From Styela clava (lineage: Eukaryota; Chordata; Ascidiacea; Stolidobranchia; Styelidae), in the NCBI RefSeq assembly GCF_964204865.1, contig NC_135260.1, forward strand, positions 3,844,001 to 3,908,000: a stretch of DNA of 64,000 nucleotides, in the 5' to 3' direction. Below are positions 47,507-59,731 of this stretch, piece by piece (positions within the stretch are counted from its first letter, which is position 1; each line of letters starts with the position of its first letter). The position numbers and the translations under genes are program-made. The notes beneath the pieces were generated by a model. The model searched no databases. It was not told the origin of the DNA and saw only the letters and a list, made by a program, of their open reading frames with translations.

Positions 47507-47780
47507 TTTCGATTTCCTGCCAAATCTTCTCATATCGTGAGACCTTATGTAACAGTTAAAGATGCTGATGTAACTAGATTCTGTAATATTTCTATAGTAA
47601 GTAAATATTTGAGTCAGAATTTCGTTTTTGTAACACAATATAGATAAGTAGAAATTGATTAATAGTATAAAGATAGTAGTAGTAATAGAAATTTAAATAA
47701 AATTCAAGGTTACAAAACAGTCAAATTCTAATTTATAACAGCAATGTCCTGGAGCAATGCTTTTCAAACATTGTACCTTA
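47507..47780 (-). promoter_or_regulatory. Conserved proximal 5' flank of KLHL-D
   Basis: Minus-strand copy of the 5' block, most like B: TGCTCCAGGACATTGCTG and TTGTAACCTTGAATTTTA. The flanking base differences exceed those in the distal flank. Confidence 0.45.
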
Positions 47781-47949
47781 ATTTTTCAAATTTTAGTCTT
47801 TTCTTATACACAACTCGCATTGCTGTGTGTCTATCTACCTATGTTTAGTACTTTTATTGTAACACTACGCAGCATGTAATAATATATTTGAGGGATGATA
47901 TAGCACTAACCCATGATTATAAATAACCATGCACAAACAAGCGATTTTG

Positions 47950-50900
47950 TGGAATCCTCACTTAGGAACAAGATTTGTCAGATACATGACTCCGACTCGA
48001 TTATGACAGTAACGATCGAATATTCCTAAAACTTCCTAAAAGCGTTCCAAATTCAAAGAGACTTCGAAAAGCCCAAACTGGAAATTCAGCTAAAACTTAA
48101 TATTTTATCTTAATATTGCTTTACTTGAGTTTGCTATGAATGTTCCCTCTTACTCTTACCATATTCCCCCGAAAATAAGACCTAGCCGAAATATAATACC
48201 TAGCCTGATTTTTAAAAAGGTTTTTAAATCAAACCCTTCCTAAAGTAATACCTAGTCGATAGCGAAAAATTTTGAATTCAAAAATTTATGAATCTAGTGA
48301 CTTGCAAGACATTCCAGATGATGATGATATGATCATTTTTGAATAATCTATATTCATCAATTAATATCGGTTTTTATATTTTGTGTATTTGAAAATCTAG
48401 CATTTCTCAACTTTGTCATTTTGATAGATGAAAATAAAAGACATCCCCCAAAAAGCCCTAGTGTTATTTTTCGAAAGAAAATTTACATAACAGCCTGTTC
48501 TATTTTCACGGAAACACGGTGGAATCAGAAGTAATTGGATATGATATGTTTCACCTAACTTGTGTTTTACAAGTGAATTTGTTTAAATTTAAGCATTTTT
48601 GAATGAAAACAAATTCGTGGCAAACTTTCAAGTAGCAGCTTGATATTGGGCCATATGCTCTGTTGAATTCAGCATTGGCCCACCAGAGTGAAAATAAATT
48701 AATTGTATTTGGCAATAATGAAGGACTTGGAAGGAATATATAAGTCAGTGGCATTATATAAAATATAGAGTTTACAAAGATGAGAATGGAACATTGCTGT
48801 CAAAGACTATAAAACAGTTTTCTCTCATCTAATTTGATTAGCTGGGAGCTGTCGTTTACTGTCAAGGGTACCTCACAGACAATAAAAACATGCTCAAATA
48901 TTTTTAACCAATAACTTCAATTATGTGGATTTCACGACCAAAAAGCTGTTTTATTGGTCATAGTTAACATATATTGCCTGAAGTTTTGAGTCAATCGGAA
49001 CTCACTAATGCTCGATTCTACATTATAATGATTTATAGTCCCAGGCACTGTAGTCCAACCTCGCTCAGAAATTATTCTCTCTTAAATTTCTGAATTAGTG
49101 CGCGTGGACTTGCTTTGAGCACATTTTCATCAAAAAATCTGTAACGTTTATTATCTCTACACCACACTATAGTCCTAACTCGAGCAATAAAATAAGTCTA
49201 AGCTGCATCGAGATATAAGAGTTTGTAGTTTCGTCAACTCCAGCCATCAAATTACCTATTGGCGTCATATTACCAATTTATTTGAAAATTGTGTTTACCA
49301 AACATGGCCAGTGTCTCAGCAGTGTGTTTTACCAACGGACCATGCTCGATCTTACAAATGTAAATTATTACACTATTAACCTATCGAATAACGTCACTTA
49401 ATCTATTTCCTTATGAGCTATGACTAGTTAACCAGCATGACTCGATGCAATATGCAATGCACAAATATATGTACACAACGGTTGATATGTCATTACAATA
49501 TGAGAAGAATTCTAGCCAAATTATATAAGGATTGCACTGTATGTCATTTAACTTGGGATAAATATATGAAGTCGATGGCTAGAAGGTGATCACTAGCAAA
49601 AGCATTTTATAATTCGATTCGAACCGTCTTCCTATCATCAATTCTGACTAGATTCTGAATAATCTGTCACTGGTGCATGAGGAACCCATATTCTCTTTTT
49701 TTAACATAAGATTACCCCCCTTAATACTCTTTTAGGACTGGCATAGATATCATTTCTGAGTCATATCTTTATCATACAATGCATTTTCGCACTGCTCATT
49801 ACGACCAAAGAAGGCACTGTAACAGAAATGTAAGGTGCTAATATTTATGGTAGGCCCCGAATATTTCCAATTCGGCAATAGTCTACCTTTAACACTTTCA
49901 TCGTAAGTACAGGGTGCCAAGGAATTGGATTATTTGGAATATATTCTAGAACTGGAGTGGACAAAGGTTTTTTCAAGGGCCGCACCAAAAAACGTCCGCA
50001 CTAAGAAACATTGACTGTGTACCACTGTGCAGAGCTTTGTTGAAAGTGAATTCCAGGGATTACGGTTTATATACTTCATAAGCTCACTAGAATACAGTAT
50101 TGCGATTTGTTCTAAGAAACATTAGTAAATTGGATTTTCTGTAAATATACTCTTACATTTTTGAGGGCAAGGGCATGGTTTTTCATCTGAATAAGCTGTT
50201 TTATCGACTTCCCTGAACCTCGGGATATATATTCTATCCCAAATAAACAGAAAGAAAAAAAAGGTTATGGTGGGGCATAAACAGCATATATAATTCGACA
50301 CTAACAATAATGCCATCCTATACATTTCATTGATTCCCCAGGTTTGATCAAACATAAATTGTACGAAGTATGATGGACCTTAACTATGTATTACTCTTAG
50401 GCCATTATTCATTTATTTTATTCAATGCAATAAAATAATCCAATCTAAGCTGCATAGAAATATAACTGTTTGTTATTTCGTCAACTCCGGTCATTAAATT
50501 ACCTATTGGCGTCATATAACCAATGTATTAGAAATCGTGTTTCCCAGACATAGTCAGTGTTTCAATCGTGTTTCCCAGACATAGTCAGTGTTTCAGCAGT
50601 GTATTTTACCAACGGACCATGCTCGACCTTACAAATGTAAATTATTACACTATTAAATTATCGAATAACGTCAGCTAATCTATTTCCTTATGAGCTATGA
50701 CTAGTTTATCAGCACGGCTCTATGCAATATGCAAAGGTTGATTTGTCACTAAAATATGAGCAGAATTTCAGCCACATTTTATAAGGATTGGTCTGTATGG
50801 CATTTGACTTGGGATAATTACATAAAGTCAATGGCTAGGTGACCAATAGCAAAAACATCTTATAATTCAATTTGAGGCGTTTTCCCACTTTCCGCGTTTT

Positions 50901-52425
50901 CCCACTTTCAATTCTGATTGGGCTCTGAATAATCTGCCACTGATGCAAGAAGATCAACTATTCTCTCTTTTTTTTATCAGATTACCTCCTTTGATACTCT
51001 TTTAGCGCGTGCACAGATATCATTTCTGAGTCATATATTTATCATACGATGCATTTTCACACTGTTCGCTACGAGCAAGGCAGTGTCATAGATATTTAAG
51101 GAGTTAATATTTATGGTAGGTCCAGAATTTTCCCATTCGACATTTGCCTTCCCAATCTAACACTTTCATCATAAGTACAGGGTGCCTCCCAGAGCTTGGG
51201 TTATTGAGAACATATTCTAGAACCGTGGTGGGCAGGCAACGTTTTTTTAAGGGCCGCTCTAAAAAAAATTTGACTGTGTCACCACAGTGCAGGGCTTTGT
51301 TGAGAGTGAATATTGGGGAATAGGATTTATATACTTCAAATAAGATCTTTAGAATACAGTAATGCGGGTTGTTTAAAAACTATTGTTTGATAGAGTAGAT
51401 GGGTGAAACAAAACACAAACTTGACAGCAAATGCGTTTTTTTGTGGCGTGAAGATTGGAGGTGTATACTAAGGATCAATGTTTTTTTTATACAATAATAT
51501 TTCACTTTTCACAATGATATCATGTGAACAAGGTTTCTCACATATTTTCAATATTATTGACAGTGATGAACTTTTCAAAGTCCCTTGCCAACTGCTATAT
51601 CTTTCACTAGGATAAGTCTGTGCATAGCTCTTAAGTCTCAACCATCGGTGTCACTTGCAATCTTTCTTTAGACTACCATCATCTATGTACTTGTATACTG
51701 CACCCAAGCAATTTGTATGCAATTCTAGAGAATGTATTTGGTGGTAATAAAAGTATAATATCGCACATCATGGAAGCAGTGATTATAAATGACCTTTGAC
51801 CCAGACAACAGACAAAAGTTATTATTAAGGATCAATAAAACAAATATTTTATTAAGAATCATTCAAACAATATTTTTTAATGAATATAACACACAGATAC
51901 TTGATATGTGATAGTTCCTATATTGATCGAATACCAACATTCTATTAATTCACATTGATCTAATATAAGAGCCATTTAATCAAGCCATACATATCAGTGT
52001 ACAATCGATATTTACATGTATTGAATATGATCTGCATTTAGTTTAGATGGTTCCAGTGAGTTTCATAACCAACCCAAGTCACAAAACACCAGTACGTGAT
52101 GGAAATGGAGTTCAATCTCTTATTTAAATAGCAGATTGCAGAGTGGTTGCCTGGGGTATTCAGAAAGCCATCGTTGGTAGGGAGCACTGGAATGGACTTG
52201 TGTAGAGGGTACAGGCTGTGATCGTGAATTCATTGGTGAGTGGTATTGGGTGAATCGGAAGCATCTGTCCTGGTTGGTGATAATACCAGCCTTGAGTGTA
52301 CGATGGAACTCCTGTCACTAGTTGAGAATGTACTCGTTCTGGTGGAACAACTACAGCTAACTACAACAAAACGCGAAATAATCAATGTTATGTGAGAGCA
52401 TGTTCACGATAGTTGTCTGGAATCT
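47950..52425. repeat. Segmental duplication, block-2 distal flank of D
   Basis: Near-identical to 28920-33236, including the internal ~1.25-kb tandem duplication (49190-51380) and the CCCCGAAAATAAGACC repeat (48168). Small differences include a repeated phrase at 50545-50600 (GTGTTTCCCAGACATAGTCA twice). Noncoding. Confidence 0.8.
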
Positions 52426-54660
52426 TTGTTTGTTTATTATGTGCGCGAAACTGTTTCTCGCTCGTTCAAAATACTTATCTTTGAAGTAATGACAAATTCT
52501 TTCATGTAATTCTAAGCTTTGAAATACTTACCCAAATAAAATTGAATTAGTAGTAAAATAAAAAATTTACAAAAAAAATATGTTGACGTCATCGTGGATA
52601 CGAACACTCGGCTCAAGCATGGATCATAGTTGGATGCCTAAAATGATTTTAGTTAGTGCGGGAATACTTCACAAAACATAAACCTAAAGGTAAAATAGCC
52701 CGAAAATAACTAATATTGCCATATTATGACCAAGGATGCGAGTGCGAATATATGAGAGATCCGGAAACAAAGAGTAGGTTATGCACATCCACTAATAAAG
52801 GAGACAGGACTCTGAGAAAAGTTACAGATGAGCACTGAAGAGAGACATGATACAGAAACTATATTGTGGTGGGGCATACCAACGTATAAAATTTGAAACA
52901 AACTATAATGCCATTATATACCTTTCATTGATTCCCCAGGTTTGGTCAAGCGTAAATTGTACCAAATCTGATGGACCTTGGCTATGTATTACTTTTAAGC
53001 CACAAAAACCATTGTTCATTCATTTTATCTAATCTTACTGAGAAATATAAGTTTTGTCATTGTGATCTGACAATGATTAAAACTTAATTAAATCCCTCTC
53101 TCAATTCAGTCATCATTAATAAATAACTTCAATATAGTAATGGATACCAGAACTGCAACAAACTCAATGACGCATAATTCAACCCAGAACAACATATAAG
53201 TCTGAAGAGGTTCAAAGTTCACCCTGCAGCCGATAACAAATGTTTATTTAGCTGATGCCAGTTCGAACATTAATTTCCTCTCTACTGTAGTACCAGTATG
53301 AGTAACCTTAATAACATCATCCTTAACTTAACAGTCATAAATCTCTTCGCTAAGATGGATTGTACCCCAGCACCCAGCTATATCAATACCTTATAAATTA
53401 AAAGTTATTTATTTTCGATATAGTATGGTTAACCTTACCATGTTCCCTAATTTTTGTTTAGCTAAGATGGATTGTGCACCCTGTTATATCAATGACTTAT
53501 ACCAGGACATGCACAAATTCTTATGTGTGGGCGGGGGTGTCTCAAACATATCGAAACTGTGTTCCCCCGAAAATGTGGCATGGTCCTATTTCTTTACAAA
53601 GAATAACACAAGGGCCTATTTGTAGGGTATTTAGTTTATTTCATTTATCAACAACAAAATTACAAAGTACATAATTACGAGATTTTATTTAATTATAAAT
53701 TAAATGTTTAACTAAAAAACAACTGACCATATCATAATCCTCTGAAATGCCATGCAAGTCAATAGATTCATAAATTTTAATGAAGATTTCATTTAACTGA
53801 AATTTCTGGCGAATTTTTGCATCTACAAAATTTCGCGCTATCGAGTAGGTCCTATTTTGAGGGAATGGAATTTGTCTCTGATTTTAGGACTAATTCCGAT
53901 TATCTTATTCAAAAATTCATTATTTAGAGCAGATGTGTGTAACCTGCGGCCCGCGAAATGAGTTTTTAATTTAATTTGGTAAATCCGATGAAGCTTACCA
54001 AAAATCAATTATAAATAAAATTTGAGCCGATTTCGAATATTTGATCTCTTTTCTACTAACAGTCAGTCTGCAAAAACATCATTCTTAAATTTACAGACTC
54101 ACATCGGTGGGGTGTTAGTGAAGTTATTACTGCAAAAAGGAAATGGCAATTGTTTTATATCAATTGACACTTATCCGAGTCTTTCTCTTAGAACATGGCC
54201 CTATAGAAGCATCGACTGAAATCTAATGACATTTCAGAATAATTTTTTATTGACAAACCGCAATCTTTCCGGTTCGAGACTACTCCATTTATCACACACT
54301 AAATGAGGTGGTGGACTTGTGATTTGGACCAATGATTAACAACCTGTAACAAGGTCATCGTGCCCACAAATTAATCTGTCTGTTAGCTTGCTTTTCACTG
54401 GGATGTGTTATAAGCTTATTACTTCAATTATTCTGGATAAATAGAGATCGCTGTGTAGGGAGCACTGGGATTGACTTGTGTAGACGTCGCAGATAATGGC
54501 GAGAATACATTGGCGAATCAGCTATTCCGACTACTGGTTGGTTTGGAAGCGTTTGTCCGAAGGAATGAATTATCGTGGATTGTGAAGCCATCTGGCTCGA
54601 TGGGTGATAGTGTGGTCTTACTACTTGAATAGAGGGGTATGGTGGCCTCCTGTCATTGGT
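52426..54660. other. 2.2-kb stretch present only in block 2
   Basis: In block 1 the flanking sequences are joined directly at 33236 (AATCT/ACTTGCC); here 2235 bases lie between them. It contains a third diverged piece of the 31140-31270 sequence (52860-53000) and the repeat at 53563. Near its right end (54440-54660) it holds PMTGGH-type exon-like sequence related to the B flank. That relation suggests block 1 lost the segment rather than block 2 gaining it. Confidence 0.65.
53563..53875 (-). repeat. Dispersed CCCCGAAAATAAGACC repeat, reversed copy
   Basis: Diverged, minus-oriented copy of 29113-29430. On the minus strand from 53840 it has one open frame (SIARNFVDAKIRQKFQLNE and on) of about 45 codons, which I cannot identify. 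The visible part of the palindrome left arm begins within it, matching the right window end. Confidence 0.5.
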
Positions 54661-56149
54661 ACTTGCCTTGGTGCATCGGGCATTCCTGGGTAATTCAGCA
54701 TTGACAGGTACCATCATATATGGACCATTTGTAAGTCAAAATATGCAATCTGCAAACTTCAATATGTCAAGTTTATACAAAAGTTATTTGTGTACTGTCT
54801 TTGGCTTCACATGGGTTAAGGAAGCTCATGACTGTGAGCATATACCTAACTGATGAGCGGGTTGAAATCTGTATTATAGATTGCCAATGTGTCTGTTCAT
54901 ATTCAATCCTCACATATACAAAATCGGGTTCCGAGCCATTATTTTGACCAAACTTGAGTTTGGGTCACTGGATTGTCAACTCTTCTTCAATACACAAGAC
55001 TTCAACTAGTCCTGTCTTTGAAACAGATTACTGGCAACCTACCCACAGTTGAATCTATATCACTAAAGTTAATAATTGCTTACATATTAGATAGCTATCT
55101 ACATTTGAATTAGTAGCATATAAAGTATAGAGCACACTAAGTAAATAAATTTGCTGCTCAATGAATAAAAAAGTCCTCTCTGCAGTGGAGTATTGAAGTT
55201 GAAAAATTTAAAAATATTTTTCCACTGAAATTGTCAACATTATCAATCTTATGATTTGAGAATTCAAATATCTATTACATCAAACACATATGGAGTGCAA
55301 TATTACATATAAAGCAAGTGCATATGAACAACATGAAGCAAAGTAATTCAATAAATGCCGATATAAGTGTGAGATAAAATGAACACCAAGCAGTGAAACG
55401 TAACCATTCAAAAATTCAAACTCGATGAGGAGGAAATAAAAAACAGAGGGAGAGTTCAGGATGAATTTGTTACAGTTACAACAATGCCAATGACTTAATG
55501 AGATGATATTTATCTAGAACTGCATTTATTCGGTTAATTACAGGGGTCGGCAACCTTTTGTCGCTCGCGGGCCAAAATAATGGTTGCAAGTAATTGGCTC
55601 AAATTTTTTTTGCCAAGTTAGATCGAAACAGCTAGCGGGTCCGATCAAACGCTGGAATACGCGTGTTTTTAGTAGCCTTGAGGGTCTAAAAAGCATTTTA
55701 AGCTACGGTGCTATCTACGATACAGAAAAATTATTTTTAATTTTTTTATATTTAAAAAGGGGGGGGGGGTCGACCCGCAAAACCACCCCCTGGCTACGTC
55801 ACTGTGCCGACCCCTGGATTAATACATTCTATTATAGTGCTTACTGAATCGTGGAAAAATGAGAAAAAGACTAGAGCACATCTATTTACTAAGGAAAGGT
55901 AACGAATAAAGTTTGGCTAATTGATAGCAAATGAGCCAAATCACAACATGTCTGATATTGAAGTTTCTTGGTAATTATAAATAGGAGTCAACTAAATCAC
56001 ATTATTATGTACAATTTTGTATCTGAAATTGATATTGAATTGAAGGAAAATATTGAATCGTAAGATTCATTGCCATATAGTCAGTATATACAAGATAACA
56101 AGAAACAAGTGTATTTCCTCGTTATCCACTTTTATCATTGATTACTTAT
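54661..56149 (-). repeat. KLHL-E 3' flank
   Basis: Sister of 33237-35037 and of the right arm 61697-63186. No gene. Confidence 0.7.
55541..55815. mobile_element. hAT element, internally deleted copy
   Basis: Same ends and insertion site as 34101-34712, but about 330 internal bases are missing between GCAAGTAATTGGC and TCAAATTTTTTTTGCC. Confidence 0.7.
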
Positions 56150-58114
56150 TTATCGAGCAAAGCTACAGCAATAGACCCATGGAACCTGAAGCCGATCCAT
56201 TTCACAGACTATTTCCCATTTACCAGTTTTCTCATTGAATGTTTCAATAGAATCCGTCAGGTCTCGATAACTATCCCCACCGACTGCATACATTTTATTA
56301 TCAACAACACATGCACTGAAATATTGTCTATACATCGCCATTACTTCAATTTCTGTCCATGAGCGAACAGTAGGGTTATAACATTGAACATAACAGTGAG
56401 GATACCCCATATCATCTCCTCCCAATACATAAACCATACTTTGAAACACGACTGCTGCACTATCATATGCTTGATGAGACATCTGTGGCAGTGGAGACCA
56501 TTTCTTAATTCCACGATTGTATACTTTTGCTTCTGTCGCAGTTGAATAACCTCCCATCGCATATATAAACTCATCAGAGGCAGCAGCACAAAAACCATGA
56601 TCAAGATCACATGAAGGCAAATTATTATCCCATCTGTCTTTGGCAATGTCATATCGCATTGTATTCTGGTCACGGGTGATAATATAAATCCCACCCTTAA
56701 GATAAACCATCTCATACCTCTCATCACTCTTCCTTTCAACCTTGGCCTTCTTAGTCCATTGCCCATCTTGTAGCAAAGACAATTTATTTCCATCTGAAGC
56801 AAACAATTGTCCCTCACCATTGACAAGGTGAAAGCCAACATCATAATCTGACTGCAAACTAGACCATTGATTTGTTTGGAGATTCAGAGCCTTTATACCA
56901 GTCTTTGTTGTGACAGCAATATGTGGAACAAGTTTTCCCCCCTGAGCTTTGGCATGGAGAATATCAAGCAATAAATCTTTACACTTATGCGACTCTTTAA
57001 CTAAAGGTTCATTTCTGACTGTTTGTCGAATAAACTCATAAGAAAAATCCTGAAGTTTTATCAACCCGAACAAGTCTGAAAAATTTTTTTGATGACGGCG
57101 ACTTTGTTTGGCCCATTTCAGCGCAGCTTCCCATTTAATTTTCTCTGAAGAATATTTTGTTTCCTGAGATTTGAACAAGAAAAAAATTTCAATTTTTTCC
57201 AACTCGATAAATTCATCCAACGGTACAATCTGTTCAAAATTCTGAGCCATGAACTCATTGATTATATTTCTGACATTCTCTGAGCAAACTTTGTTTTTGA
57301 TCCGATTAATCTTCCTCAAAACGAATAAAGTGTTGAGGGATAAATTCACTTTCAACCCATCGATATTTGAAAGCAATTTTTTGATAACAAAACTTTGTGC
57401 ATCTGGAGAACTTTGTACCAAAGAATCATTTAGCAGATCAGTGAGCAAAAACTTATAGGGAAACTCCCCGAAATGCAAAGTCTCCAATAATTCTGATTCA
57501 ATTTTTTCACCTTTGTTCGAAATCCATCTTCTCACAGCATGCCAAACTACCTCATGCTTTTTATCCAACTTTTGCAGATAAAATACGAGTTCTTCTTTGC
57601 TCAGATGTAGGAAATCTTCGCCCAAAATCAGAGACTCAAAATTATCCAAAATGAATTGCTCAGCAATGGTTTGTACCTCTGTGTGATCATAGAGTCTTGC
57701 CAACCTGACCACTAAAAGGCAATGCTGCACTGACAAATTATTTTCCATGAAATTGAAGCATATACTCGATAATACATCAAGCTGCATTAAGTGGGAAGCA
57801 TACAAGATATTTTCAACAGATTCCATGGATGGATTTGCTTCACCGGTGTACATGAAATCTACACACTGCCCTACAGCATCAGCACAGATGTCTTTCATAA
57901 TAACAAAACCATTCCGAGCCTCAACCATGTTACTTGAAAACATGCCTTTGAAGTACTTTGATACTGCGCCAAGCAGATCTCGATGGACTTTGAAAGATTT
58001 GTCACCAACTTGGATTGTGAAGTTACAAATGCAGTCAGATTGTTTTAGTTCATTGAATGATGTAAGTACATTCAATGAGTGGGTAATCTTTGCAGATTTT
58101 TTGAATTCATCCAT
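56150..58114 (-). CDS. KLHL-E: BTB-BACK-BACK-Kelch protein, intact
   Basis: One exon, 654 codons, start MDEFKKSAKITHS, end CCSFAR. BTB with MVE; BACK with FESLILGEDFLHLSKEEL after FILDN; second BACK-like repeat FEQIVPLDEFIELEKIEI to LVKESHKCKDLLLD; Kelch with YAMGGY, YVLGGD and YAVGGD. From about codon 225 on it is almost identical to KLHL-C, while its N-terminal half and proximal 5' flank differ from C more, so it looks mosaic. One loop (GGYSTATEAKVYNRG against GGWAAWRKAKVYDRG in C) stands out. It is the intact member of a head-to-head pair with KLHL-E2 across the palindrome spacer. Predicted CUL3 adaptor; target unknown. Confidence 0.93.
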   Translation of the reverse strand: MDEFKKSAKITHSLNVLTSFNELKQSDCICNFTIQVGDKSFKVHRDLLGAVSKYFKGMFSSNMVEARNGFVIMKDICADAVGQCVDFMYTGEANPSMESVENILYASHLMQLDVLSSICFNFMENNLSVQHCLLVVRLARLYDHTEVQTIAEQFILDNFESLILGEDFLHLSKEELVFYLQKLDKKHEVVWHAVRRWISNKGEKIESELLETLHFGEFPYKFLLTDLLNDSLVQSSPDAQSFVIKKLLSNIDGLKVNLSLNTLFVLRKINRIKNKVCSENVRNIINEFMAQNFEQIVPLDEFIELEKIEIFFLFKSQETKYSSEKIKWEAALKWAKQSRRHQKNFSDLFGLIKLQDFSYEFIRQTVRNEPLVKESHKCKDLLLDILHAKAQGGKLVPHIAVTTKTGIKALNLQTNQWSSLQSDYDVGFHLVNGEGQLFASDGNKLSLLQDGQWTKKAKVERKSDERYEMVYLKGGIYIITRDQNTMRYDIAKDRWDNNLPSCDLDHGFCAAASDEFIYAMGGYSTATEAKVYNRGIKKWSPLPQMSHQAYDSAAVVFQSMVYVLGGDDMGYPHCYVQCYNPTVRSWTEIEVMAMYRQYFSACVVDNKMYAVGGDSYRDLTDSIETFNEKTGKWEIVCEMDRLQVPWVYCCSFAR

Positions 58115-58375
58115 ATTCTGTATCTTGGAAGTGATTCACAAATGACAAGGCTTTAATAGTAATATAGATGACAGCAAGATGATTACCTAACTAGATTCTG
58201 TGGTATTTGTATATTAGGTAAATATTTGTAGTATTGGAGAATTTCAAATTTGCAATACAATATAAAGAGAGGAGAGATAGAAACAAGATTCAAGGTTACA
58301 AAAAGGTCAAATCCTAATTTGTTATATAGATGTCCTGGTGCAGTGATTTTCAAACATCCAATCGCCATGAGATTG
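58115..58375 (-). promoter_or_regulatory. Conserved proximal 5' flank of KLHL-E
   Basis: Minus-strand version of the block before KLHL-A: GATGTTTGAAAATCACTGCA, CCAGGACATCTATATAAC, TTGTAACCTTGAATCTTG and CTTTATATTGTATTGCAA (TATA-like, about 150 bases from the start). Confidence 0.5.
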
Positions 58376-58495
58376 CGATTTTAGGATTAATATGAAAATC
58401 CTATCATGTACACTGCAACCTACTTTCTCAAGTAGGTTGTTATTTCGTATAGATAACAGACATTTCAATGCGTCTCTTTCATTAGAGACAAAGCT

Positions 58496-59350
58496 GACTA
58501 TTCAGTAAGGGGCAAACTTGGTTTCCTGTTAGTAAGTTCAGTAGTGCATCATGCACTCAGTAGTAGAATAGACTCATTTCAGAGCAAGGTGACCGTTGGC
58601 ATTGGTGGCTGAAACGCTAAGAGCTACCAAAACTATTTAGAATTTTGAAATTCCATTCAGTAGGAGACTCATCTCTGTACAGCGTTACGAAAACCACTAA
58701 AATACCAAGAGCAACTGATTCTATTCAGAATTCAAAGCGATTGATGGTGAATTACGCGTCCTCACTCAGAAGTGTAAAAGTCTCATCTCAGAGCACAGTT
58801 ACGAACAATCATCTAAACTTCAAAACCTACTGGGGGGATTTAAAATGTTGGTGGTGCAATATACGTATTTACACAATAGTGAAGGAAACTCACCTTAAGT
58901 TAAGTCACAGGCGACCACTGAAATGCAGGGAGCTACTTGGAGACTATTTGAAAGTATGGTGGTGCATTATGTGCACTCAATCAGAAGTGAAGAACACTCA
59001 TCTCTGAAAAATGTAATGGGTGCCATCAGACTATTTGTGCAGTTGAATTTCAAGTCTTGCACACTTGCAACATTATTCTTTCAAACCATGGCTCCCGACT
59101 CATATTTTCTAACGTCTAGCTAGAATGCTTGTTCCACGTTTCATATGTACTGCTTGCTACTGTTTATTGTGATGTCACATACCAAGTGACTTGAATTCTG
59201 GAAATGCATTTGGAAAGGGCTAGTTTTAGACGAGCCTACAATGCCAGCCCATAGTACGTGAATCATTTAAGACAGGGGTTTGCAACTTTCGGCCGGGGGC
59301 AAAATGCGGTTTGCGGACAAGTGCCAATTTTGAATAGTGAGTGTTTGAAT
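58496..59350 (-). other. Palindrome spacer, natural upstream DNA of KLHL-E
   Basis: 855 bases without inverted partner. Read on the minus strand it continues the KLHL upstream order seen before A and A2: MITE end (59350-59275), then degenerate ATGAGT/ACTGAGTG tandem units (59260-58540), then AAACCAAGTTTGCC. It therefore belongs to E, and the E2 copy was joined at its far side. There is no gene; the 120-codon frame at 58645 runs through the tandem repeats. Confidence 0.7.
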
Positions 59351-59477
59351 AGCTTTGTCTCTAATGAAAGAGACGCATTGAAATGTCTGTTATCTATACG
59401 AAATAACAACCTACTTGAGAAAGTAGGTTGCAGTGTACATGATAGGATTTTCATATTAATCCTAAAATCGCAATCTC

Positions 59478-59731
59478 ATGGCGATTGGATGTTTGAAAAT
59501 CACTGCACCAGGACATCTATATAACAAATTAGGATTTGACCTTTTTGTAACCTTGAATCTTGTTTCTATCTCTCCTCTCTTTATATTGTATTGCAAATTT
59601 GAAATTCTCCAATACTACAAATATTTACCTAATATACAAATACCACAGAATCTAGTTAGGTAATCATCTTGCTGTCATCTATATTACTATTAAAGCCTTG
59701 TCATTTGTGAATCACTTCCAAGATACAGAAT
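59478..59731 (+). promoter_or_regulatory. Conserved proximal 5' flank of KLHL-E2
   Basis: I saw no difference from the E flank. Divergent from it, with about 1.6 kb between the two start codons. Confidence 0.5.

Larger units (their letters stand above)
53847..58495 (+). repeat. Left arm of giant inverted repeat
   Basis: 4649 bases that reappear reversed at 59351-64000. Coordinates pair with a nearly constant sum (117846-117847), so only one- or two-base length changes exist over 4.6 kb. The arm carries KLHL-E, its 3' flank and its proximal promoter. The outer end is set by the window edge, so the true arm is longer or ends just outside. Confidence 0.93.

Noticed and set aside
12812-58114. 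KLHL genes as retrocopies, because they lack introns
   Set aside because: Noncoding 5' and 3' flanks including old MITEs are duplicated together with the genes, which needs DNA-level duplication. An intronless founder may still have been a retrogene.
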